Assembly (NCBI GenBank): GCA_963599445.1
Contig: CAVBWZ010000007.1
Location: 1 to 64,000, forward strand
Direction: 5' to 3'
Source: UBA9732 sp963599445
GTDB lineage: Bacteria; Spirochaetota; Spirochaetia; Sphaerochaetales; Sphaerochaetaceae
Length of the DNA: 64,000 nt
The notes under the pieces were generated by a model that had not been told where the DNA came from, made no database searches, and saw only the letters and a list, made by a program, of their open reading frames with translations. Positions within the stretch are counted from its first letter, which is position 1. Every line of letters begins with the position of its first letter. This document shows positions 33,692 through 41,494 of this stretch, one piece after another. Both the position numbers and the translations under genes were made by a program.

Positions 33692-34846
33692 TTATATTTC
33701 GATTTCAAAAAGGTTTTCACGATTTCCAGCATCATAGCGGTACTCAAGTCGCCTAGCGGTGTTCTTAAGAATCGTTATGCCAAGGTGAACCATATCAGCG
33801 TCGCCGACTGAGGCATCGGCCTTGCCATGGATTCCGTCCCCAAGCCCATTGGAGACCTCTTCGAAAGGATTGTATTCCATCCCCTTGGAGGAAAGCCTGA
33901 TCAAGGAGCTTTTCTCCTTTTCGTCGAACGAAAGCTCCAGGGACATGTCCACGCAGTCGCTTTTGCCGTAGTCGAGCATCTCGTAGATGAGCTCCTCGGT
34001 GCAAAGCTGGAGACGATGGGCCTTCTTCTCGCCAATCCCGTACTTTGAGGCGAAGTCCCTGATATTCCCCTGCAGCTGCATGAGATCGAACGAACGGGAG
34101 TCTATTTTGTACGAAAGGTACTTCATCTTATGGATGAAATCCCTTGTCTTCTTTCTTTTTGGGTTGTCGAATATCTGTTCAGGTGTACCCTCTTCGTAGA
34201 TGCCTTTTTCATCCATGTAGAGGATTCTCGTCGCAATCTCGCGGGCGAAGGACATCTCGTGCGTGACTATCACCATGGTCATGCCGCTTTTGGCTAGGAG
34301 TCTGAGCGTTGCAAGGACCTCTCCCACCATCGTTGGATCCAGCGCACTTGTGGGCTCATCGAACAGCATGACCTCCGGCTCCATGATAAGGGAGCGGACT
34401 ATGGCTATGCGCTGTTTCTGGCCGCCGGACAGTACGTCAGGCATTGCATATTTCTTGCTCTCAAGACCAACCATTCTGAGGAGCTTAAGCGCCTTCTCTT
34501 CAGCGTCCTCCTTTTTCATCTTCAGCAACCTGATGGGAGCAAGTGTTATGTTGTCCAACACGCACAGGTGGGAGAACAGGTGGAAGCCTTGGTAGACGAA
34601 GCCTACACGGCGTCTTATACGGTTCAAATCCGCCTTTGGAGACGTAAGCTCATCGTCTCCAATGTAGATTGAGCCCTTGTCAGGAACCTCAAGCAAGTCC
34701 ATGGAACGCAGAAAGACGCTCTTTCCACCTCCGGATTCGCCGATTATGACAATCCTCTCGCCCTTCTCCACAGTAAGGCTTACATCCTTGAGAACCTCCA
34801 GGGAACCAAAGGATTTTGAGATGTTCTCGACCCGAATCATGCTCAT
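33692..34846 (-). CDS. Amino-acid ABC transporter ATPase with C-terminal HATPase-like domain
   Basis: 384 aa. Residues 1-240 are a GlnQ-type ATPase: Walker A GESGGGKS (36-43), Q86, signature LSGGQKQ (139-145), Walker B LFDEP (161-165), H196. Residues 240-384 are an additional domain not present in normal GlnQ proteins: N-box-like QLCTEELIYEML (280-291), a strand leading to KGMEYNPFEE (321-330), HLGITILKN (354-362) and NRENLFEIEI at the end. This repeats the layout of the SpoIIE protein's HATPase (EIYSNI, RPYNPLE, GLGIFMVKKT, NRLSL). ATGA overlap with the upstream permease; GGAGG 9 nt upstream of the start. Confidence 0.9.
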   Translation of the reverse strand: MSMIRVENISKSFGSLEVLKDVSLTVEKGERIVIIGESGGGKSVFLRSMDLLEVPDKGSIYIGDDELTSPKADLNRIRRRVGFVYQGFHLFSHLCVLDNITLAPIRLLKMKKEDAEEKALKLLRMVGLESKKYAMPDVLSGGQKQRIAIVRSLIMEPEVMLFDEPTSALDPTMVGEVLATLRLLAKSGMTMVIVTHEMSFAREIATRILYMDEKGIYEEGTPEQIFDNPKRKKTRDFIHKMKYLSYKIDSRSFDLMQLQGNIRDFASKYGIGEKKAHRLQLCTEELIYEMLDYGKSDCVDMSLELSFDEKEKSSLIRLSSKGMEYNPFEEVSNGLGDGIHGKADASVGDADMVHLGITILKNTARRLEYRYDAGNRENLFEIEI

Positions 34847-35541
34847 GTCCTACGGCCTCCTTTCTTCAAGGATGACTTCTTCAAAGATGAAAGCCTGTCG
34901 ACCAAGGCAAAGATTCCATAGCACAGGTATGACAGCCCCAGATAGAGCAAAAGGCCTATGACGATCATGAACAACGGCTCGATCGTACGGCTTGAAATGT
35001 TGTTGATAACCCTTGTTAGGTCGGTTATGGTTACATATCCCACAACGCTGGTCCATTGTATCAAGGTGACTATCGTGGACTGGTACGTTCCCTTGGCAAT
35101 GGCCGCAGCCTGCGGCAGCGTAACGAGGAAAAAAGCCTGGTATTTGGAGAATCCAAGGGTCCTTGCAGCCTCCACCTGGTTCTTGTCCGTCGCTTCGATG
35201 GCGGAATAGAAGCAAGCCGCCGAGTAGGCGCTCATATGCAACGAAAACGCCACTATGGCGACGAAAGTTGGAGAGACGTGGCTCGAAGCGAACACCACAT
35301 AGTACATCAGCATAAGAAGAAGGAGTACGGGACTTCCCCTAAGGATTGCGATGTACAGCGATGCGGCCTTCCTGACAGGCCAGATGCGACTTCTTCGCAT
35401 TGCACAGATGGCGATTCCAAGCAACGAGCCAAGGATTACGGAAAAGACGGCGATCTGAACAGTCACACCCAAACCCCTTAGAAGGGTCTTGTAGGAGTCA
35501 CCGCTTATGAGAGTTTTATAGACAATCTCCTTGATCTTCAT
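34843..35541 (-). CDS. Amino-acid ABC transporter permease
   Basis: About 232 aa His/Glu/Gln/Arg-type permease with several membrane helices and the EAA cytoplasmic loop EAARTLGFSKYQAFFLVTLPQAA that contacts the ATPase. First gene of the long operon. The ATG at 35541 is preceded by AGAGGG at 9 nt; the ATG at 35550 is right on top of that site and is rejected. A basic C-terminal tail (SSLKKSSLKKGGRR) ends in the coupled ATGA. Works with the ATPase and swapped-lobe binding protein that follow. Confidence 0.9.
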   Translation of the reverse strand: MKIKEIVYKTLISGDSYKTLLRGLGVTVQIAVFSVILGSLLGIAICAMRRSRIWPVRKAASLYIAILRGSPVLLLLMLMYYVVFASSHVSPTFVAIVAFSLHMSAYSAACFYSAIEATDKNQVEAARTLGFSKYQAFFLVTLPQAAAIAKGTYQSTIVTLIQWTSVVGYVTITDLTRVINNISSRTIEPLFMIVIGLLLYLGLSYLCYGIFALVDRLSSLKKSSLKKGGRRT

Positions 35542-35560
35542 CTGGGTCATCCCTCTGTGA

Positions 35561-35632
35561 GGTATACTACTCCAATAGGCATTCTACGGTGCGGGACGAC
35601 TCCGAAATTGGTCAATTAGATTCCGAAATTGG
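35561..35632 (-). promoter_or_regulatory. Candidate LytTR-activated promoter of the transporter-signalling operon
   Basis: Direct repeat of a 14-mer (minus strand CCAATTTCGGARTC) at 35619-35632 and 35598-35611, one mismatch, start-to-start 21 bp. LytTR regulators such as AgrA bind 9-10-bp direct repeats with this spacing. A -10-like TATACC (35561-35566) lies 20 bp from the ATG; the -35 position (about 35584-35590) is far from consensus, as expected for an activator-dependent promoter. A LytTR regulator gene lies just upstream. Confidence 0.55.
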
Positions 35633-35691
35633 AGACCCTCAAGAAGAGACCAAGAAGGCTCCCTATGAACTCTCAGCTCCCCATGAACTCT

Positions 35692-36969
35692 CTATGGGCT
35701 CAGAACCACACAAGCAGTGCAGACGCCATCCTCCACTTTGTACTTCACTTCTCCATTGTATCTCTTGGCTGCCGTGATGACGCTGTCTATTCCAGTGCTT
35801 CTGTTGACGGGAAGGCCGTTCTCCAACTTAAAGCCCGATGGTGCTGAGTTGCTCACGACGACCACAGTCTTCCCTCCAACGCTCTTGACTGCAACACGGA
35901 TAGGCCCAGAACTTTCCATACCCTTTGTAGCATTGAGGGCGTTCTCCAAAAGGTTTGCAAGTATTGCAACGTAGTCCACGTCCTTTATTCTGGAATAGAA
36001 AGGGGTATCGGCCTGCGCAATGAATGAGATATCGGCTTCTTGGGCCTTGTTCTTATACGATGACAGGATTCCGTTGACCATGACATGAGGACAGAACGAT
36101 GAAGTACGCTCCTCCCTTTTCTCTTCCTCTCCAAGGTATCTGAGAATGCCGTCTGTATCACCTTCCCTGGCCATGGAGGCAATGCAGTCGTAATGGTGGC
36201 GGACATCATGACGAATGCGTCTTGCTTCCTTCTCAGTCTCCCTTACGTTTTCCACATACGCAGAGAGATATTCTATGTTCTGTTTCACAAGCTCATCCCT
36301 GGCTTCCTTCTTCATGTAGTAGATGTTGCTTATGTTCACTAGGTTCACCGCCACGAAGGAGGATGCAACAAGGACATAGAAAAGAATCGTTCCAACATCC
36401 TTATCGTTTGACCGTAGTCCCATCATAAGAGACGAAAACATGAGGAAATACAGAATGGAGACGACGAACATCCTTCTCCAGCTCTTCGATTGGAAGCCAC
36501 TCACCTCCCTTATCAACCCACGACCATATCTCCTATATATGAGCAGAAGAGGAAGGCAAAAGGCTATTTGGACAATGCAACGCAGGTAGTACACGAGGAC
36601 CGCCGAACCTTTGTAGGCAAAAAGATTGCTTAGAATCGATGACAGAGGCCAAAAGAAACAGAACACACATCCGTATGACACCCAAAGATAGCACTTCTTC
36701 CAAAAGCCATCGGCCGATGCATAGACGAACGTTCCCCAAAAGTACAAGAACGAACCCATGAAAGAAACGAAGAAACTCAAGGAATTTGGCAAGAGACCAT
36801 GGCAAAAATAGATGATTGCAAAGAAAACCATCCCTGCCAAGCTCCAAACAAGAACCGTCCTACCCCTTGAGAAACGTCTTTCCTCCAAGAGCAGCGCGGC
36901 TACCATGTGGAGGGCGAAAAGGAAAAAGCAAAAGAAGAAAGCAGCTATTGTGTATTTGAGTCCAAACAC
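35692..36969 (-). CDS. GHKL sensor histidine kinase, AgrC-like
   Basis: 425 aa. Five to six membrane helices in residues 5-215, then a short coiled-coil and DHp segment with phospho-acceptor H254 in RRIRHDVRHHYDCI, and a C-terminal GHKL ATPase with N-box LLENALN (N343) and a glycine box around STGIDSVITAAKRYNG. This is the layout of kinases that sense peptides or membrane signals and pair with LytTR regulators. The start is a GTG at 36969 with AAGGAG 11 nt upstream; it overlaps the regulator gene by 25 bp. It lies directly before the transporter-signalling operon, likely its regulator. No autoinducer-peptide gene was recognised nearby. Confidence 0.88.
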   Translation of the reverse strand: MFGLKYTIAAFFFCFFLFALHMVAALLLEERRFSRGRTVLVWSLAGMVFFAIIYFCHGLLPNSLSFFVSFMGSFLYFWGTFVYASADGFWKKCYLWVSYGCVFCFFWPLSSILSNLFAYKGSAVLVYYLRCIVQIAFCLPLLLIYRRYGRGLIREVSGFQSKSWRRMFVVSILYFLMFSSLMMGLRSNDKDVGTILFYVLVASSFVAVNLVNISNIYYMKKEARDELVKQNIEYLSAYVENVRETEKEARRIRHDVRHHYDCIASMAREGDTDGILRYLGEEEKREERTSSFCPHVMVNGILSSYKNKAQEADISFIAQADTPFYSRIKDVDYVAILANLLENALNATKGMESSGPIRVAVKSVGGKTVVVVSNSAPSGFKLENGLPVNRSTGIDSVITAAKRYNGEVKYKVEDGVCTACVVLSP

Positions 36970-37691
36970 TTTTCTTCAGTCTCCTTAAGGTAATAGTCTA
37001 CATACGACTCCTTCAAAGCGGTACGCAGCCGTCGTGGTATAGGAATGATTGTACCGTCGTCCATGACGAAGCCGGAGGAAAGACAACGTACATGAGAAAG
37101 ATTCACGATGAACGAACCTCCACACTTCACAAAGCCTTTCTTTCCAAGCACAAGCTCCTCAACCTCCCTTACAGAGAGCCACGAAGTCAGCTTCTTCCCA
37201 GAGGAAATGGAAAAGACCTTCTTCTTGTCTATCGTCTCAATGTAGAGAATGTCCTCCAACGCTATGCGATTGATCCTTCCCTCCGATGAAAGCAGAATCC
37301 AAGTCTTCTCCTCCCTAATGGAAAGCACCCTGTCGAGTGCGGCGTCGAACCTCTCCTGAGTGAATGGCTTCTTGATGTAGTCTGAGACATGAAGGGAAAA
37401 GGCGTCCACTGCGAAATCCGGACTGGTGGTCAGGAATATGATGTTCGAGTTCTCGCTACGAGAGAGGATTTCGTGTGCGATCTCCGTCCCAAGCATCCCT
37501 GGCATGCATATATCCAAAAGCACGACATCAGGCTCGCCCGTCTTCTCAAAGGACTCCAGCATGTCGAACCCGGAGGAATAGACCTCGACCTTCATCGTCC
37601 TATGAGGGTGCTTGATTGAGTACGCCGATAGATTGTCTTCAATGCTCTTACGTTCTACAGCATCGTCATCGCAAATGGCTATCCTGAACAT
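36945..37691 (-). CDS. LytTR-family response regulator, AgrA-like
   Basis: 248 aa. Receiver domain (1-125): acidic CDDD at 7-10, phosphorylation site D60 in LLDICMPG, switch residues TT and a KKP lysine near 110. LytTR DNA-binding domain (~140-235): EGRINRIALEDILYIET, FVKCGGSFIVNLSHV and IPIPRRL. Start ATG 37691 has AAAGGA 5 nt upstream; the open frame reaches 37835 inside the galactosidase gene but is not used. It overlaps the 3' end of the alpha-galactosidase gene by 26 bp and the kinase gene by 25 bp. Likely activates the downstream operon through the 21-bp-period direct repeats. Confidence 0.92.
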   Translation of the reverse strand: MFRIAICDDDAVERKSIEDNLSAYSIKHPHRTMKVEVYSSGFDMLESFEKTGEPDVVLLDICMPGMLGTEIAHEILSRSENSNIIFLTTSPDFAVDAFSLHVSDYIKKPFTQERFDAALDRVLSIREEKTWILLSSEGRINRIALEDILYIETIDKKKVFSISSGKKLTSWLSVREVEELVLGKKGFVKCGGSFIVNLSHVRCLSSGFVMDDGTIIPIPRRLRTALKESYVDYYLKETEEKCLDSNTQ

Positions 37692-40011
37692 CTTCGTCCT
37701 TTCCTTTGTCCACCATTCTATCCACAATGTACATCTCGGTCGAGAAATCGGGCCGTATACGTGTAAGCCTGATATCTCCGGAGCCCGTAAACCGCTGACC
37801 AAGCACGATGCCTGCACTTCCAAGCTGTCCCGCATAGACCGATGTCTCTAAGGCCAGCCCCCGCTGGTTCTCCTCGAACTTCGACGCATTGTCGCCAAGC
37901 CTGCTCCTGTCGATCCGCTGTGCACGTGTGGATATGAAAAGACGTTCAGTGCTGTGAGCGCTGAAGCCGGCATCCAACACAGGAACCACAAGCCTATCGT
38001 TTGGCATGTTCGGAACATTGAGCATACAGGCATCCAACATTATGAGCCGCCCTTCGTAAGCCACAAGCCACTTGAGGCTGTTTCCACCATTGAAGTAGGA
38101 CGTGTCCCTGGTGAAGGTCCCAAACTGGAAAAGCCTTCTGTTCTCCTTGTAGAACCGCACCTGCTCCTTCATGGCGTCAAGTTCGTTGGCATCGAGTTTG
38201 GTCAGATCCAGCTCATAGCCAAGAACCCCAAAGGCGGCTACGTTGAAACGGTCCTCCAACGAGCTCATACGAAGGCTTTGATGGTTTGGAGAAGCCGATA
38301 CATGGCACCCCATGACGCTTTGTGGATAGAAGAGGCTCGTACCCCATTGGATGAGTTGGCGCATAAGGACATCCGTATCATCGCTTGTCCAAATCTGGTT
38401 CATGTAGCACAAAACCCCAAGATCGAACCTGTTCCCACCGGATGCACAGCCTTCAAAAAGGATGTCTGGGAACTTTGTGGTCAAAGCCTCGAGCACCTTG
38501 TAGAATCCAAGTACATATCTATGGCAGAACTCACCCATGAAGTGTCTGTCAGGCCCTTGGGTGTTGAAGTCGGAGAAGAACCTGTTCATGTCCCATTTCA
38601 CATAGTCGGCCTTGGATTCTTCAAGAAGTACCGAGATACAGGCTATCATGTAATCCGTCACATCCTCTCTTGTCCAGTCAAGGATATACTGGTTCCTCCC
38701 AACGCAAGGTTCTCTGTTTGGAATTGCGATGCGCCAGTCCGGATGCTTTTCGAACATCCTACTTCTCTCGCTCACCATCTCTGGTTCTATCCAGATTCCA
38801 AACATCAAGCCCTTTTCATGCAGCTTGGAAGAAAGACTTGCAAGTCCGTTTGGAAGTTTGCGTCTGTTTGCCGTCCAGTCGCCAAGAGAGGTCGTGTCGT
38901 TCTCCCGTTCTCCAAACCAGCCATCGTCAAGGACGAAGAGCTCTATGCCTACGTCCTTGGCTGTGTCTGCAAGACCAAGAAGCTTGTCTTCATTGAAGTC
39001 GAAATATGTGGCCTCCCAATTGTTCACAAGGACAGGCCTCTCCTTATCCCTCCAAGGGCCGCGGCATACATTCTCGTCCACGAACCTATGCATTTCATGG
39101 CTCATTCCATTCATGCCTTTGTCAGAATAGACCATCACAGCTTGGGGAGTATCGAACGAAGAGCCAGCCTTGAGCTGCCATATGAATGTGTTTGGGTTTA
39201 TCCCTGTCAGGACTCTCACCCTCCCGTATGGACTTAGCTCAACGGTCTCTTGGTGATTGCCGGAATAGATCAGGTTGAATCCAATGACCTCCCCTTGGAA
39301 TTCGGTTGCATGAGGTGATTTCAATGCAATTGCTGGATTGTGGAAAGCTCCGCTTGCGCCCGTCTTGCTGTCGTTGATATGGATTCCTGGTCGCAGAGGC
39401 CTGTCGCAGACCATTCGCTCCCTGGCCCATGCGCCATCAAGGGTGACGAGGTTCCAATCAGGATTTGGAACATCCAACTGAAGAGAAGCCAACGCCTGGA
39501 TGTAGACATCATCCATTCCTTCGTTCTCGATTCTGGAAAACCGTACTATCGTATCTTTCTCATCACTGACAAGGTAGTAGAGTCTTAGCCTTAGCGGTAG
39601 CAGTCTCTCCTTAAGTACTACTTCCAGAGTGTTGAATTCATCTCCATAGATGCTTGGCAGCCCTTCCATACGAGGGATTGCGTTGGTGATCGAATACGAT
39701 TCGTAGGCAAAGTCAAGGACGTTGTGGCCGTTGTCGTATGAAACCTTCATTGCCGGCTGTCTGTAGTCGCCCCTGCCCTCCGTCGAGAACTCGGTCATGA
39801 GGTTGTCCAGAAAAAGCAGGTTGTGGTCCTTGTCATATGCAGTTGCATCGCATATCTTGACGTTCTGGACATTGGACATAAGGTCTGCATCAAAGGCTTC
39901 CAGCCTTCTACCGTAGTACAGGTGCTCAAGTATCCCACACTCTCCAACCTTGAAGATATACGAAGTGTTTGGCGTGGCAAGGTTGAAAACCCCATTCTTG
40001 ACTTCTATCAT
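37666..40011 (-). CDS. Alpha-galactosidase, glycoside hydrolase family 36
   Basis: 781 aa, no signal peptide, so intracellular; hydrolyses terminal alpha-1,6-galactose from raffinose-type oligosaccharides. Motifs: FVLDDGWFGER (359-369), LMFGIWIEPEMV (402-413), nucleophile D474 in YVKWDMNRFF, GCASGGNRFDLG (521-532) and acid/base region SDDTD (543-547). AAGGGA lies 7 nt upstream of the start. It overlaps the response-regulator gene by 26 bp, an odd combination, and no raffinose transporter is adjacent. Length and motifs match the RafA/AgaA group. Confidence 0.95.
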   Translation of the reverse strand: MIEVKNGVFNLATPNTSYIFKVGECGILEHLYYGRRLEAFDADLMSNVQNVKICDATAYDKDHNLLFLDNLMTEFSTEGRGDYRQPAMKVSYDNGHNVLDFAYESYSITNAIPRMEGLPSIYGDEFNTLEVVLKERLLPLRLRLYYLVSDEKDTIVRFSRIENEGMDDVYIQALASLQLDVPNPDWNLVTLDGAWARERMVCDRPLRPGIHINDSKTGASGAFHNPAIALKSPHATEFQGEVIGFNLIYSGNHQETVELSPYGRVRVLTGINPNTFIWQLKAGSSFDTPQAVMVYSDKGMNGMSHEMHRFVDENVCRGPWRDKERPVLVNNWEATYFDFNEDKLLGLADTAKDVGIELFVLDDGWFGERENDTTSLGDWTANRRKLPNGLASLSSKLHEKGLMFGIWIEPEMVSERSRMFEKHPDWRIAIPNREPCVGRNQYILDWTREDVTDYMIACISVLLEESKADYVKWDMNRFFSDFNTQGPDRHFMGEFCHRYVLGFYKVLEALTTKFPDILFEGCASGGNRFDLGVLCYMNQIWTSDDTDVLMRQLIQWGTSLFYPQSVMGCHVSASPNHQSLRMSSLEDRFNVAAFGVLGYELDLTKLDANELDAMKEQVRFYKENRRLFQFGTFTRDTSYFNGGNSLKWLVAYEGRLIMLDACMLNVPNMPNDRLVVPVLDAGFSAHSTERLFISTRAQRIDRSRLGDNASKFEENQRGLALETSVYAGQLGSAGIVLGQRFTGSGDIRLTRIRPDFSTEMYIVDRMVDKGKDEDVQDSHLR

Positions 40012-40088
40012 TCTGCGTTCCCTTTATGTAGCTTCACCGCCATTGGCTGTTTTGGATCAATTTGGATTATAACATGCCATCACCCTGT

Positions 40089-40116
40089 TTGACATTGCCT
40101 GTTTTTATGATATATT
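40089..40116 (+). promoter_or_regulatory. tRNA-Ser promoter
   Basis: TTGACA (40089-40094), 16-bp spacer, TATATT (40111-40116), about 47 bp before the tRNA. A minus-strand TATAAT at 40066-40071 may serve the divergent galactosidase gene. Confidence 0.7.
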
Positions 40117-40163
40117 GGCAACGTTGCAAAGGTTGCTCTACCGCAGCCCTGAACACACAACCA

Positions 40164-40251
40164 GGAGCGATGTCCGAGTGGTCGAAGGAGCCAGACTCGA
40201 AATCTGGTGTGGGGCTCGTCCTCACCGTGGGTTCGAATCCCACTCACTCCG
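40164..40251 (+). tRNA. tRNA-Ser (CGA)
   Basis: Class II tRNA with long variable arm: anticodon stem CCAGA/TCTGG, loop CTCGAAA (anticodon CGA), variable stem GTGGG/CTCAC, T-arm GTGGG-TTCGAAT-CCCAC. The acceptor GGAGCGA pairs with TCACTCC except for a C-A mismatch at the fifth pair. The discriminator is G, as normal for tRNA-Ser. Confidence 0.94.
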
Positions 40252-40269
40252 TTCTTTATCATTTAGAAG

Positions 40270-40306
40270 AGGCGCGGCTTTCCAACGGCCGCGCCTTTCG
40301 TTTCCT
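40270..40306 (+). terminator. Rho-independent terminator after tRNA-Ser
   Basis: Stem AGGCGCGGC (40270-40278) with GCCGCGCCT (40288-40296), followed by TTCGTTTCC. Confidence 0.85.
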
Positions 40307-40630
40307 TTGGCATTGGGTTTTGCAAATCAGCCGCTTTTCTTCATTTTCTTGATTTTTGGACCTTACTGAAGAAAATTTTCTTCCTAAACCCGTTTTTTTC
40401 GCTTTACTGAAGAAACTTCGAGGTACCCATGGTAGTGAAAAAACGATTTCATGGACCTTCAACATGCCCATAGGTTCCTCAAAAACGTCCCTTGGACAAA
40501 CCAAAGACTACCACAGCGCCCATTCATTTCGTACAATTGCCCGATTTATGTCAAAAACAACGCAAATCCTTGGTCAAACACAAGGTCCAACGGTAGAAAA
40601 AACAACAATCTTAGGGTATTTTGACACATC
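40307..40630. repeat. Intergenic region with palindrome and direct repeat
   Basis: No gene seen. A perfect 16-bp palindrome GAAGAAAATTTTCTTC lies at 40368-40383 and a direct repeat TTACTGAAGAAA at 40363-40374 and 40404-40415. The palindrome resembles that at 14948-14963. A clear promoter for plsC was not found. Confidence 0.5.
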
Positions 40631-41494
40631 ATGGTGGTGTTTGTAGGAATAGTTCTATTGACTGCGGCGTTCTCAGTACGCTCCCTCATCAAAGGGTCTC
40701 TCATAAAGGTGTGGTATGACCTTTGGATAGCCATACCAATCGGCCTTGGCTGGTTTCTAGCAACAACAGCCGCATACTTCGTATTTCTATACCTATTGTC
40801 ACTCACCATAGACCTGAAGAAGCCTGTCACGAAGAGAAGCGGTTTCTACCGTTGGCTTCTGGACCAAACGGTCAGCCTCATACTCACATTGGGGAGAGTC
40901 GAAGTACAGGCTACAGGACTTGAGAAGCTCAAAGACCTCCCTCCATTCCTGCTCGTTGCAAACCACAGATCCAACTTCGACCCATTCGTGGCCATAGCAT
41001 CCTGCCCAAAGGCACAGCTTGCATATGTTGCAAAACCTGCAATCTTCAAGATTCCAATAACAGGAAGAATCGTCCACAAGTGCTTCTTCCTCTCCATAGA
41101 CAGAGAGAACGACCGCGAAGCCCTCAAAACCATAAAGGAAGCATCCCGTCTAATCAAAGACGGCACAGTCTCCATTGGGATATACCCAGAGGGTACACGC
41201 AGCAAGACAGGAGAGCTCCTGCCATTCAGAAACGGTTCGTTCAAGATAGCGAAATGGGCCAACTGCCCAATCGTGATAGCAAGGACGACGGGTACGGAGA
41301 AGATAGCGCATCGCTTCGCCCGCAGACATACGAAGACGACGTTCGAGGTATTGGACGTCCTCACAGCCAACGAAGTTGCAGACATGTCCACATGGGAGAT
41401 AGGCCAGTACGCCCGCAGCCTCATGCTTGGAGACAAGCCGCAGCCACACAACGAAAGGAGACTTGAAGAAAATGACATACCACGTTCTGTATAA
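40631..41494 (+). CDS. plsC: 1-acyl-sn-glycerol-3-phosphate acyltransferase
   Basis: 287 aa membrane enzyme that adds the second acyl chain to lysophosphatidate. Two N-terminal membrane helices (about 1-20 and 33-58), then the acyltransferase block: NHRSNFD (HX4D), a KPAIFKIP substrate loop, YPEGTRS and GSFKIA. The start ATG lacks a strong ribosome site; a slightly different start is possible. The end overlaps the diacylglycerol kinase gene by 23 bp, tying two phosphatidate-metabolism enzymes into one transcript. Confidence 0.9.
   Translation: MVVFVGIVLLTAAFSVRSLIKGSLIKVWYDLWIAIPIGLGWFLATTAAYFVFLYLLSLTIDLKKPVTKRSGFYRWLLDQTVSLILTLGRVEVQATGLEKLKDLPPFLLVANHRSNFDPFVAIASCPKAQLAYVAKPAIFKIPITGRIVHKCFFLSIDRENDREALKTIKEASRLIKDGTVSIGIYPEGTRSKTGELLPFRNGSFKIAKWANCPIVIARTTGTEKIAHRFARRHTKTTFEVLDVLTANEVADMSTWEIGQYARSLMLGDKPQPHNERRLEENDIPRSV

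Noticed and set aside
35641..35691. Second repeat GAGTTCAT-GGGAGC (two copies) after the kinase gene
   Set aside because: Its 18-bp period does not match LytTR sites and it lies farther from the promoter; may be chance.
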